Assembly: GCF_017873335.1 (NCBI RefSeq)
Contig: NZ_JAGGKB010000007.1
Coordinates: forward strand, 1 to 64,000
Direction: 5' to 3'
Length of the DNA: 64,000 nucleotides
Source of the DNA: Thermococcus stetteri
Lineage (GTDB): Archaea; Methanobacteriota_B; Thermococci; Thermococcales; Thermococcaceae
The translations under genes were made by a program, and so were the position numbers. The notes under the pieces were generated by a model that had not been told where the DNA came from, did not search any database, and saw only the letters and a list, made by a program, of their open reading frames with translations. How positions within the stretch are numbered: position 1 is the first letter of the stretch; every line of letters begins with the position of its first letter. Positions 1 to 8,272 of the stretch are shown piece by piece.

Positions 1-44
1 TATGGTTTTTGGGTTTTAAAAAAGATTGCTTTCCTCATCGGGCG

Positions 45-345
45 TCAATCTACCAAGCACCGTACCTCGCACTGAAGGGCGAGGCTTGTTAAAAAGAAAA
101 AGTCAACGTCCAGTTCAAAGAGCTTCATAAATTCTTTGTCAATCTGAGAGCACAGTATTATCAGCTCTCCTATATCATGAGTCTTTTTAAGGGGCTTGCC
201 GCTCCACACCAAAAACGCTTTTAACGCTTTCTCAGCACATTGCTGGGCGTGAAATGCGGCGTAATCGTAGATTCCCTAGGATAGGCTGAGAGGGGAAAGA
301 ATCAGGTCCTTTTCTGCCTTTACTCAGCCACTCCCTGTAACTCAA
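45..345 (-). pseudogene. HEPN-domain protein, degenerate (partner of the adjacent MNT)
   Basis: Reading the minus strand gives HEPN pieces in three frames. An N-terminal piece starts at a TTG that overlaps the stop of the upstream nucleotidyltransferase gene (reading SYREWLSK). A second piece reads KAEKDLILSPLSLS and meets a TAG. A third, in another frame, runs from IYDYAAFHAQQCAEKALKAF through KKTHDIGELI to a TGA at 45-47. AAFHAQQCAEKALKA followed by K-THDI is the signature core of HEPN proteins encoded beside minimal nucleotidyltransferases. At least two frame changes and one stop are needed to join the pieces, so the gene is dead. In intact pairs the HEPN protein is an RNase toxin or a substrate for modification by the MNT. 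Confidence in the family is high; the exact lesions are approximate. Confidence 0.8.
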
Positions 346-695
346 ACCTTGATTCCCTCCCTGAGGGCGTAGTAATAGACGTAAGACCTATCCTCTTTTA
401 CTGCTTCAAGCTCATCCCGGGATATTAGGAGAATGTCAGCCTTTACGCCGTTAAACAGCAGTTCTCTATGAACTAGCTTATATAGTTCAAGCTCAATGGC
501 CCTCGGAATCTTTTCCCTGGTGACTATCAGCACATCCCAGTCGGAGTCTCGCCTAAAGTCTCCTCTGGCCCTTGATCCGAAGAGGATTATCTCCTCAACA
601 TCAACTCCAAGTTTTTCTGCAGTTTTCTTAATGACGTTCCTTATGAGCTCTTTCATATTAAGACTTTTGGAATGATCATTTTTAGCTGTTTCCAT
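342..695 (-). CDS. Minimal nucleotidyltransferase (MNT family), orphan antitoxin-like
   Basis: Protein of 117 residues with the nucleotidyltransferase motif GSRARGDFRRDSDWD (GSX10DXD), preceded by EIILFG and followed by a third acidic residue in KADILLI. This is the MntA-like fold, which in HEPN/MNT modules transfers AMP to the HEPN toxin. The start lies inside the 3' end of the PurM-like gene (14-base overlap) and is preceded by GTGAGG as a possible ribosome binding site; an internal ATG at codon 14 (MKELIRN) is an alternative. The downstream HEPN reading frame is broken, so this antitoxin-like gene appears to have lost its partner. It may be inert, or it may act on a HEPN protein elsewhere. 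Confidence 0.85.
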   Translation of the reverse strand: METAKNDHSKSLNMKELIRNVIKKTAEKLGVDVEEIILFGSRARGDFRRDSDWDVLIVTREKIPRAIELELYKLVHRELLFNGVKADILLISRDELEAVKEDRSYVYYYALREGIKV

Positions 696-1677
696 ACAGC
701 CTCACGTAGGGATCCTCCGTGAACTCCGGGAACGATTTTTCTTCTTCCTCTTCCACCAGAACCCTGTCTCTCTCTTCCGTGAACTCGCCCAGCTCAAATG
801 CCAGAATTCCATTTTTAAGTAATTCTGTAATTATGGAATTAACGTTTTCTGGAGGCGTTATCGCTATCAGCGTGCCGGTTGAGGAGACGCTCCAGGGTTC
901 CAGATTGTAAAAGTCGAGCACCTTCCTTACGAGCGGGTCGAGGTGGAGCTTTTCCGAGTAAACCCTGAAGCCAACTCCCGAGTTGTCCGCTATCTCGTGT
1001 AAGGCCGTTAAGCCGCCCTCCGTTGCATCGTGCATGCCCCTCACGAAGGGTTTGGCTACAAGGGCGTCGGGAACGACCGTTTCAAAGTAGAAGGAGCGCT
1101 TGAGCCTCATGAGCTCTTTCTTACTCAGAACTTTTGAAAGCTCGCCTGCCCTAAAGTAGGCCGCTGAGACAGCAAATTCGAGGCCGACCTTAGCCGTCAC
1201 GACTATTTTATCTCCGGGCTTGGCGAGGGGGAGCTTCAGCTCGTCTTTTCTGACTATGCCCATGGCAGTTGTTGTCGCGGTTGGCTCTGAGATGCTCGGA
1301 TAAACACCGGTATGGCCGCCGATTATTGTCGAGCCGTATTTGTGACACTCGGCGTTCAGGTCTTTCATCATAGTCTCCAGAAATTCCCGCGAAGTCCCCT
1401 CCGGGAAGAGGAGGTCAACGACGAGCCATCTCGGCCTTGCCCCAAAAACCGCCACGTCGCTCGAAGCAAAGTGGTAAACAAAGAAGCCGAAGGTCCCTTC
1501 TGGAACGCCGAGCGTTGGGTCCGTTGCAACTACGAGATAGTGGTCATCCTCGTATTCCAGAACAGCCGAATCAAACCCTTCCCTCGGCCCGTAGACCACC
1601 TTGACATCTTCAACTCCGAGGTTTGGGAAGACGACCTCACGAAGGAGATCATTCCTCAGCTTTCCCGGCGGGAGCAT
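682..1677 (-). CDS. PurM/HypE-superfamily (AIR synthase-related) protein
   Basis: 331 residues of the AIR synthase/HypE/SelD ATP-binding superfamily. Supporting segments are VVATDPTLGVPEG, a SDVAVFGARPRWLVVDLLFP segment typical of the glycine-rich N-terminal half, GGHTGVYP, and a C-terminal HDATEGGLTALHEIA, which is the hallmark DATEGGL of HypE/PurM proteins. It lacks the Cys/Sec active-site loop of selenophosphate synthetase and the C-terminal cysteine of true HypE, so the substrate is unknown. The ATG at 1677 follows a GGGGGG Shine-Dalgarno-like run and overlaps the 3' end of the PP-loop ATPase gene by 29 bases, which implies translational coupling. Annotation as hydrogenase maturation HypE would be over-reach. 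Confidence 0.8.
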   Translation of the reverse strand: MLPPGKLRNDLLREVVFPNLGVEDVKVVYGPREGFDSAVLEYEDDHYLVVATDPTLGVPEGTFGFFVYHFASSDVAVFGARPRWLVVDLLFPEGTSREFLETMMKDLNAECHKYGSTIIGGHTGVYPSISEPTATTTAMGIVRKDELKLPLAKPGDKIVVTAKVGLEFAVSAAYFRAGELSKVLSKKELMRLKRSFYFETVVPDALVAKPFVRGMHDATEGGLTALHEIADNSGVGFRVYSEKLHLDPLVRKVLDFYNLEPWSVSSTGTLIAITPPENVNSIITELLKNGILAFELGEFTEERDRVLVEEEEEKSFPEFTEDPYVRLYGNS

Positions 1678-2467
1678 TGGCTTTCCCCCCAAAGTGCATG
1701 ATTATCGATTTTATCTTCTCTAAAGTCTCCTCGTCGCAGTCCCAGCACATTATCTCAAAGCTCGGAACCCTAACGCTGACCCTAACCTTTCTCCTCCTCG
1801 CGACCTTGCTCACCTCGTAGTTCACTCTGTAGGCCAAGTCCATGAGCTCTGGTGTTACTATCTGCTCCCTGTCTATGTACTGGAGCGGGCACCCTTCCCT
1901 CCACTGCCTCCTCCTCGCATGTTCATACATCCTGTAGGGCCTTATTCCCGCCCCATCAGCGAGCCTCTCAACGACGTCGGCGGGGTACTTAATCAGAGGG
2001 CGGAAGAAAGGTATTCCTATCCTCGGAATCCCGCAGAGCCGTATGTCACTCCTACACTGGTCGAGGAGAGCGCCGATTATCTTGTCGTTCGCGTTGTCGC
2101 CTTTGGCCAAAACGTCGAAGCCGTTGTTGATGGCGAACCACTTGGCGTTCCAGAGCATCACCTTCTTGCAGTTTATGCAGACGGGCCCTTTTCTCCCAGC
2201 GGCCTCGCGGAGAAGGCCATCGGTTATATCAACCAGATAGTGCTCGACACCGAGCCTTTTGGTGAACCTCATAGCCCAGTTCAGGGTTTCCCTCCAGCTC
2301 CAGCGGTGGAAGAAAGTTAGAGCCGAAACATTCAAGTCCGCCTCTTTAAGAATGTAAAGGGCGAGTGAGCTGTCTTTTCCTCCAGAAAACAGCATGAGAA
2401 TTCGTTTTTCAAAAAGGCCTGTTTTCTCAGCGAACTTTCTTGTTTCTTCGATGACTTCAGTGAGCAT
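1649..2467 (-). CDS. PP-loop (adenine nucleotide alpha-hydrolase superfamily) ATPase
   Basis: 272 residues with the PP-loop FSGGKDSSLAL near residue 27, the N-type ATP pyrophosphatase signature shared by TtuA/TtcA, QueC/ExsB and related enzymes that adenylate a carbonyl or base. Cysteine pairs occur at VCINCKK in the middle and MCWDCDEE near the C terminus, plus CPLQY, suggesting metal or iron-sulphur binding as in tRNA thiolation enzymes. The ATG at 2467 (MLTEVIEE) is chosen; the longer frame extends into the upstream gene and reads as non-protein-like sequence. It is translationally coupled to the PurM-like gene. The substrate cannot be named from sequence alone. Confidence 0.8.
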   Translation of the reverse strand: MLTEVIEETRKFAEKTGLFEKRILMLFSGGKDSSLALYILKEADLNVSALTFFHRWSWRETLNWAMRFTKRLGVEHYLVDITDGLLREAAGRKGPVCINCKKVMLWNAKWFAINNGFDVLAKGDNANDKIIGALLDQCRSDIRLCGIPRIGIPFFRPLIKYPADVVERLADGAGIRPYRMYEHARRRQWREGCPLQYIDREQIVTPELMDLAYRVNYEVSKVARRRKVRVSVRVPSFEIMCWDCDEETLEKIKSIIMHFGGKANAPAGKAEE

Positions 2468-2499
2468 GAAAAAAGTTGGGGAGGGGGCGTTAAAAACCT

Positions 2500-2865
2500 T
2501 CAGATGTTCACTTTGCCGAGCCACTGTTCTGCTAGGTCTCCCGCGATTGGGAACTTGTAGCGCTCTCCCTGGTAGGCCTTGACCATCCCAACAATCCAGA
2601 CAATAAGACCTATCAAACCGAGGAGATCGGCGAGAATCCAGCCGAGGAAGGGTATGTACTTGAAGATTTCGATACCGATCCACAGCGGGAGAAAGATTAT
2701 CGTTGACTGCATAGCGTGGAAACGGACGAAATCGCTGTCCTTCTCAAGGAGCAGGAGTATTATCCCGCTGACCCACCCCAATAGGTATGCGAGCAGCCCC
2801 TCTAGGTTCTCATCAAGGCCGAGGGAAGTTTTCTTTGGCGGGTTGTCGGGTTGTGTCTCTTCCAT
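2500..2865 (-). CDS. DUF4870-type small membrane protein
   Basis: 121 residues. A short polar N terminus is followed by LEGLLAYLLGWVSGIILLL and then FVRFHAMQSTIIFLPLWIG, a sequence pattern typical of DUF4870 proteins (the FHAMQS motif is characteristic), and a third hydrophobic hairpin ending in a soluble tail. Three to four membrane helices are likely. The ATG at 2865 is preceded by GAGGTGTTTAGC, a good ribosome binding site; a longer frame upstream has none. It ends 33 bases before the PP-loop ATPase start, so cotranscription is possible. The function of the family is unknown. Confidence 0.8.
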   Translation of the reverse strand: MEETQPDNPPKKTSLGLDENLEGLLAYLLGWVSGIILLLLEKDSDFVRFHAMQSTIIFLPLWIGIEIFKYIPFLGWILADLLGLIGLIVWIVGMVKAYQGERYKFPIAGDLAEQWLGKVNI

Positions 2866-2949
2866 GCTAAACACCTCTCTACGTTTTTGGGCAGACACCC
2901 GTTGTGGGTATACGGCTTTATTGTTTAAAAGAGTTGTTTTTGTTTTGTA

Positions 2950-3874
2950 ACCCTAGTTCCCATCAGATCATTAGATTTATATGCATTTAACTTTTTTGAT
3001 TGATTGGGGGTTGTTATGGACTTCCAACAGGAAATCCTGCTCATAAAATCCGAAATCTACCCAATAATCAGAAAACACTACCCGAAAAACACCCGCAGGG
3101 AAGTAATCAGCCTCTACGCGTAACGCGCAATACTAGCACACTTGCACTTTAACAGAGTTTACAAGCACGCTTACAGGGTTTTAATCGAGGAAATGAAACC
3201 CTTCCCAAAAATCAGATACAACAAACTAACAGAACGCTTGAAGGGGCACGAAAACTCTTATTCCTGGCTCAGGAAGAATTATTCAGAAAACACGCCAGAG
3301 AATACGTTAGAATACTGGACTCGAAACCAGTTGAGACCAAAGAGCTGGCCGAAAAAAACAGGAAAGGGAAGGTAGGTTCTTCAGAAGTCATAACTGAAAA
3401 GCCCGCAGTTGGGTTTGTTCAATCCAAAAAAAGTTCTACTATGGGTACAAGCTGACATGTTACTCTGATGGCAACCTGCTTGCCTTGCTGTCCGTTGATC
3501 CGGCGAACAAGCATGATGTGAGCGTTGTCAGGGAGAAATTCTGGGTGATTGTTGAGAAGTTCACTGGTTTTTTCTTGTTTTTGGATAAGGGGTATGTCAG
3601 CAGGGAGTTGGAAGAGGAATTCCTGAAGTTTGGCGTTGTTTACACGCCGGTAAAGCGGGAGAATCAGATTAGTAGTCTGGGGGCGAGGAAGTTTTACAAG
3701 TACCTGTCTGATTTTCGCAGGCGGATTGAGACTTTGTTTTCGAAGTTTTCTGAGTTTCTTCTGAAACCGAGCAGGAGTGTTAGTTTGAGGGGTTTGGCTG
3801 TTAGGATTTTAGGGGCGATTCTGGCTGTGAATCTGGAGGGATTATACAACTTTACAGGTGGTGGGAACTAGGGT
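2950..3874 (+). mobile_element. IS982-family element, copy A (ISPfu3-like), degenerate
   Basis: The ends are perfect 13-base terminal inverted repeats: ACCCTAGTTCCCA at 2950-2962 and TGGGAACTAGGGT at 3862-3874. The interior encodes an IS982 transposase closely matching what I recall of Pyrococcus furiosus ISPfu3. The flanks (GTTTTGTA and AAAAGAAA) do not form a target duplication, so this copy has undergone deletion or recombination since insertion. A nearly identical copy lies in the same orientation at 8273-9192. The right end abuts a truncated surface-protein gene. Confidence 0.9.
3016..3871 (+). pseudogene. IS982 transposase, broken (copy A)
   Basis: The frame opens at ATG 3016 (MDFQQEILLIKSEIYPII). 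It is interrupted by an in-frame TAA at about 3121, where a short stretch present in copy B is replaced by unrelated bases. It shifts again near 3250 in the segment that should read ERLKGHEKLL, and a third time at an A7 run near 3426-3432, where the SKKKFYYGYKLT segment needs one more A. The last piece (3485-3871, MLSVDPANKHDV onward) is clean and contains the C-terminal RREIETLF-like helix region. Not expected to make active transposase without several corrections. Confidence 0.9.
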
Positions 3875-4046
3875 AAAAGAAAAGGGCTCGAAGCCAGTTG
3901 TGGCAGCAGCTGTTGAAGTTGGAAAGGGAAGAATGGTAGCCTATGGATCAAGCAAAGCCCTAAGCGATGACTATTACAGAAGATACATAGCCAGCAACTG
4001 GCCCTTCTTGAAAGGAGTATTACTATGGATAGCAGGCGAAATTTGA
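3875..4046 (+). pseudogene. 3' remnant of a large surface-protein gene, cut by IS982
   Basis: Starting directly at the IS right end, the frame reads KEKGSKPVVAAAVEVGKG and on to KGVLLWIAGEI, then stops. This matches the last 56 residues of the 1292-residue secreted protein at 47999-51877 with 41 identities by my count (73 percent). It is therefore the C-terminal tip of a paralogous gene whose upstream several kilobases are gone, presumably by deletion between the IS and sequences to its left. An apparent ATG inside the IS end is not a real start. Confidence 0.85.
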
Positions 4047-4079
4047 CTCATCTTCCTTTTTCTCTTTTTGCCATGAATT

Positions 4080-4149
4080 GATGAATGGTGGGAACATCAT
4101 TTCTACATTCATCGAAACGATTTTATACTTCAAGAGAGCACTTTTATAT
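4080..4149 (+). promoter_or_regulatory. Inverted repeat and promoter upstream of tldD
   Basis: GATGAATG at 4080-4087 and CATTCATC at 4106-4113 are perfect inverted repeats 18 bases apart. An archaeal TATA-like TTTTATAT at 4142-4149 lies 23 bases before the tldD ATG. The repeat could be an operator or a weak stem-loop; nothing else identifies it. Confidence 0.4.
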
Positions 4150-4171
4150 GCATTAACCAGAGGGGATGTGC

Positions 4172-5589
4172 ATGCATGAGCTTGTTGAATTTGCCGTTGA
4201 AAAGGCCCAGGAGCTGGGTGCAAGTTATGCGGAAGCAAGGTTTGAGGAAAAGAACGGAATGGAGATAGTCATGAAAAACGGCAACCCAGAAGGGCTTGGA
4301 ATATTAGCCGATAGGGGCATAGGCATCAGGGTTCTTGTGAACGGCGGGATGGGATTTGCTTCTACAAACGTCTTAACAAAGGAAAGCGTGGAAGAGGCTG
4401 TTAAAAGAGCTGTGAAGCTTGCGAAAGCTGCGGCAAAACTAAGAAATAAGCCCATACAGTTCAGTGAGGAAGACTTCCACCAGGTTTTCTACGAAGTGAA
4501 GATGAAGAAGGACTTCCGAGACGTTAGTGCTGAAGAAAAGATGGAGTACCTCAAGCTCATCGAGGAAAGGGTAAAAGAGACTGGCGTAAACGTACCAATG
4601 CGTTTTTTGAGGTATGGCGACCTCATGTGGCACAAGGTTTTCATGAACAACGAGGGGCACTCGTTGAGAGCCTTATCCCGAGGGTTTCCGTAACATACAA
4701 CCTTGTTGTCTTTGAGGAAGGACAGATGGAGCAGGCTCCCTTCGTTCAGAGGGCATTTTCAGGCGGGCTTGAGCTTATTGAGAAGGACAAGCCATGGGAG
4801 TGGGCTGTTAAGGATGTCAAAGCCCTCCAAAAGCTGATAAAAGAAGGACAAAAGCCGCCAGAGGGAAAAGTTGACGTTGTTATAAGCCCAGAAGTTGCTG
4901 GCATAGCAGTTCACGAGAGCGTTGGGCACCCCTATGAGCTTGACAGAATAATGGGAAGAGAAGCTGCTCAGGCTGGAGAGAGCTTTGTGAAGCCCGAAAT
5001 GCTGGGAGAGAGAATTGGAAGCGAAGCTGTGACTGTTATAGAAGACCCCACGATTCCAAACAGCTGGGGTTTCTACCTATACGATGACGAAGGTGTCAAA
5101 GCAAGGCCAAGGTACCTAATTAGAGAAGGCATAATAAACGAGTTTCTCATGAACAGGGAATATGCTGCTTATCTTGGAATGAAATCAAACGCAGCAGCCA
5201 GAGCTATAAACTACGACCGCGAGCCAATAGTGAGAATGGCAAACACCTACCTTGCCCCCGGGGACTACTCCTTTGAAGAGCTAATCGAAGATGTCAAGCT
5301 CGGCGTCTACATGGTGAGCTTTAATGAGTGGAACATCGACGATAGAAGATTCCAGCAGAGGTATATAGGCAGAGAGGCTTATCTAATCGAGAATGGTGAA
5401 ATAAAGCACCCTGTGAGGAGACCAGTTCTTGAGATAACCACCAGAGGGCTATGGAGCAGCGTCGATGCCGTTGGAAAGGAAGTGGAATTCTACCCGGGCA
5501 CGTGTGGAAAAGGTGAACCCGGACAGGGAGTGCCAGTATGGATGGGGGGAGCACATGCGAGGCTTAGGGGAGTTATTTTGAGGAGGTGA
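4172..5589 (+). pseudogene. tldD: TldD-family metalloprotease, one-base frameshift
   Basis: Two overlapping frames together give a full-length TldD. The first starts MHELVEFAVEKAQELGASYA and runs to FMNNEG; the second continues LVESLIPRVSVTYNL through the catalytic HESVGHPYE (HEXXXH zinc motif) to the C terminus. The join needs one extra G in the run at about 4654-4657. Everything on both sides is intact, so this is either a very recent mutation or a sequencing error in a homopolymer. TldD and TldE/PmbA form a heterodimeric protease that cleaves unfolded or modified peptides. The ATG at 4172 is preferred over 4166 because GAGGGG then has normal spacing. pmbA follows after 4 bases. Confidence 0.85.
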
Positions 5590-5593
5590 AAAT

Positions 5594-6919
5594 ATGTTTG
5601 AGATTAACGAATTAATCCTAAAAAAGGCGAAAGAGCTCGGCTTTGGCGATGTCGTTGTATTGGCTTACGAGCAAAACAGAAGACAGGTGAGGTTTGCTAA
5701 CAACGAAATAACGGTTGCAAAGAACTGGCACACGCAAAAGGTAAACCTTTTCGTTGAGTACCAGAAGAGATTGGCCTCCACAACTTTAACAGCTCTGGAT
5801 GAGGACACAATAGAAAAAACCCTCCAGATGCTGATGAAAAGCGTTAAAAACCTCGCTCCCAAGGAGGACTACTACGGAATAGCCGAGGGGCCTTTTGAGT
5901 ACAAGGATATTCCAGAGACCTTTGATAGGGCAATAGTTGAGCTTGATGAGCCAGATGAATACGTTGAGAGAGCAATAAATGCTGCACTTGAAGAAGGGGC
6001 AAAAAGAACTGCAGGTGTCCTTTACACAGATCACAACAAGCTCTACCTAACTACAAGCAACGGTGTTGAAGCCTTTGACGAGGGAACGGGAATAGAGATA
6101 AGCATAAGGGCATTTATAGGCGATGAAGAGAGCGGGCATGGGACCAATTCGGTGAGGGTTCTTAAAAAGTTTGATCCAGAGAGTGCGGGGAGAAAAGCCG
6201 GAGAGATAGCAAAGATGGCCGTTAATCCGGTTCAAGGCGAAGCCGGGACTTTTGATGTAATATTCGATCCGCTGGCATTTGCCAACCTGATGAGCTACAT
6301 GAGCTTCATGGCTTCAGCTTTTGCCGTAGAGGCCGGGTTCAGCTTTTTGGTGGGCAAGCTCGGGCAGAAGGTCGCCAACGAGATAGTGACCCTTAAGGAC
6401 ATCGGAAACCTGCCCAACGGCTACGGAAGCAGGAAGTTCGACGACGAGGGAGTTCCCACGAGGGAAACGACCGTCATAGAGAAAGGAACCTTCAGGACGT
6501 TCCTCCTCAACACAAGCTTTGCAAGGAAATACAAGAGGGAAACCACCGCAAATGCTGGTCTATTGATGCCCGAAGCTTGGAACGTCTATGTAGAGCCGGG
6601 GGATTATTCAAAGGAGGAGCTCTTCAGCGAGGTGAAGAGGGGAATCTACATAACCAACGTGTGGTACACAAGGTTCCAAAACTATGTTACCGGGGATTTC
6701 TCAACAATTCCAAGGGATGGGGCGTTTTTAATTGAAAACGGCGAAATAGTAAAGCCCATAAGAAACATAAGGGTAAGCGATAACTTCCAGCACATACTGG
6801 AGAGCATTGCAGCATTAGGAAAAGACCTCTACCACATCCACTGGTGGGAAGTGAGTACTCCTGTGTTTACTCCCTATGTGCTTGTAAAGGATGTGGGAAT
6901 AACAAAGGCTACAAAATAG
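5594..6919 (+). CDS. pmbA: PmbA/TldE-family protease subunit
   Basis: 441 residues, the usual length for the family. The N-terminal half matches modulator-of-gyrase proteins (ARFANNEI-like segment RRQVRFANNEITVAKNW). The C-terminal half carries GTFDVIFDPLAFANLMSY, a YTTNASFARKYK-like LNTSFARKYKRETTANAG, and GDFSTIPRDGAFLIENGEIV, which is typical of the TldE subunit. As in other TldE proteins there is no HEXXXH; TldD supplies the metal site. It is preceded by GAGGTGAAAAT and follows tldD closely, an operon conserved in Thermococcales. The segment about 6340-6520 is richer in G+C than the rest of the gene, which may reflect recombination with a divergent allele. Confidence 0.9.
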   Translation: MFEINELILKKAKELGFGDVVVLAYEQNRRQVRFANNEITVAKNWHTQKVNLFVEYQKRLASTTLTALDEDTIEKTLQMLMKSVKNLAPKEDYYGIAEGPFEYKDIPETFDRAIVELDEPDEYVERAINAALEEGAKRTAGVLYTDHNKLYLTTSNGVEAFDEGTGIEISIRAFIGDEESGHGTNSVRVLKKFDPESAGRKAGEIAKMAVNPVQGEAGTFDVIFDPLAFANLMSYMSFMASAFAVEAGFSFLVGKLGQKVANEIVTLKDIGNLPNGYGSRKFDDEGVPTRETTVIEKGTFRTFLLNTSFARKYKRETTANAGLLMPEAWNVYVEPGDYSKEELFSEVKRGIYITNVWYTRFQNYVTGDFSTIPRDGAFLIENGEIVKPIRNIRVSDNFQHILESIAALGKDLYHIHWWEVSTPVFTPYVLVKDVGITKATK

Positions 6920-6951
6920 TGTACGCCTTATCCTTCATTTTTCTTTCAGTT

Positions 6952-8271
6952 CTAAGGGAATGTTTTAGACTTGAGAGTCCTTGATGTTTTCTTACGATAT
7001 ATCCACTCGCTCATAAAGGAACCTCCTAGAACCAAAACGAGTACAACCAAAGTTAATGGAGAATGTTTAATTTCATAATAAGCCAACACCCCAAAAGATG
7101 CTAAGCAACCAATAATTGAAATCCAGATTACGTAGGGGCTTGCATTGGTTTCTGTATATATCCTTAGATGAGCAAAGTTAACAGCAGCATAAATTAAAAG
7201 AAATGCAGAACTACCGAGCATGGAAATTCCCTCCAAATCCAAAAAGTTGGCAAATATCAGGACTAGACCAGCAGTTATGAATAATCCTTCCATAGCCCTT
7301 CCCCACACCTTTCTATCAAACCCCTTCGGTAGTTCCCCATCCTTTGCAATTATGTAACTAACGTTTGCTGCTCCGTATAAGGTAGCATTAATTGCAGAAG
7401 ATGTAGAAAATAGTGCGGCAATTGTTATTATTTTAAAACCTACCATACCAAGAAAGGGCTTGGCAGCTTCTGCAAGTGCGTAATCTCTGGCTTTCACAAT
7501 CTCTGATATAGGCAAGTTCCCCACTACAGTTAAGGAAACTCCCACATATATCATGATTGTAACTACAACACTCAAAAATAAAGCCCTTGGGAGTGTTTTT
7601 TTAGGATCCTCCATGTCTTCTGCAGCATTTGTAATCAGGCCAAAACCTTCATACGCAAGAAAGACTACAGCAGCAGCAAACAACACATTATTCACCGATG
7701 GCCAGTGCTCTGGAGATAGTAAGGATGGGGTGATAGAAAAGAAGCCGATTAAACTAAATAAAATTAGTATCCCCACTTTTATTGTCACTATAAAAAGCTC
7801 TGACTCCCCAACAGCTTTTGAACCTATAAAATTGACAGCAGTAAATAGGAGGATAATTCCCGTTGCAAAAACATTCAAGTAAATATGATGTGCATTAGGA
7901 AAGAATGTCATAGCATAGGAAGCAAATGCCCGTGCATAGAGTGCAAGAGCAAAAACATAACCAATCCAAAGGAGAATATTAAATCCACCACTTATAATAT
8001 TGTCTCCAAAGCCTTTTATTAAGAATTCCACAGGCCCTCCTGCAGAAGGATATCTTGCACCAAGCTTTGCATAGGAGTATGTACTAAAAAGAGCAACAAT
8101 TCCAGCCATTATAAAGGCAAGGTAAACTGCATTGCCCGAAATTTGTATTGCAACTCCAAGTATTGAGAAGATACCTGCTCCTATCATTCCTCCAATCCCT
8201 ATAGAAACAGCCTCCCATAGATGCATTGATTTTTTGCCTGCCTTATCTTTCCTTTGCTTTGAAATTTTCAT
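6952..8271 (-). CDS. APC-superfamily amino-acid permease
   Basis: 439 residues with about twelve hydrophobic helices. The N-terminal WEAVSIGIGGMIGAGIFSIL is the classic APC consensus (GXGXXXGXGIF), and VFLAYEGFGLITNAAEDMED with DPKKTLPRAL is the conserved helix 6/loop of amino-acid/polyamine antiporter relatives. The substrate is not determinable. The ATG at 8271 sits one base from the left terminal repeat of IS982 copy B; a longer frame into the IS is an artefact. An internal start at MHLWEAVSIG is possible. The insertion has replaced the native promoter region, so the gene is now either silent or driven from IS sequence. Codon use is AT-rich like the surrounding accessory region. Confidence 0.85.
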   Translation of the reverse strand: MKISKQRKDKAGKKSMHLWEAVSIGIGGMIGAGIFSILGVAIQISGNAVYLAFIMAGIVALFSTYSYAKLGARYPSAGGPVEFLIKGFGDNIISGGFNILLWIGYVFALALYARAFASYAMTFFPNAHHIYLNVFATGIILLFTAVNFIGSKAVGESELFIVTIKVGILILFSLIGFFSITPSLLSPEHWPSVNNVLFAAAVVFLAYEGFGLITNAAEDMEDPKKTLPRALFLSVVVTIMIYVGVSLTVVGNLPISEIVKARDYALAEAAKPFLGMVGFKIITIAALFSTSSAINATLYGAANVSYIIAKDGELPKGFDRKVWGRAMEGLFITAGLVLIFANFLDLEGISMLGSSAFLLIYAAVNFAHLRIYTETNASPYVIWISIIGCLASFGVLAYYEIKHSPLTLVVLVLVLGGSFMSEWIYRKKTSRTLKSKTFP

Positions 8272-8272
8272 A

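Noticed and set aside
682-1677. Annotation as selenophosphate synthetase
   Set aside because: The family core is shared, but the N-terminal Cys/Sec active-site loop of SelD is absent.
3858-3874. ATG inside the IS982 right end as start of a 62-residue protein
   Set aside because: The codons before 3875 are IS terminal repeat; homology to the large surface protein begins exactly after it, so this is a truncated gene and not a small protein.
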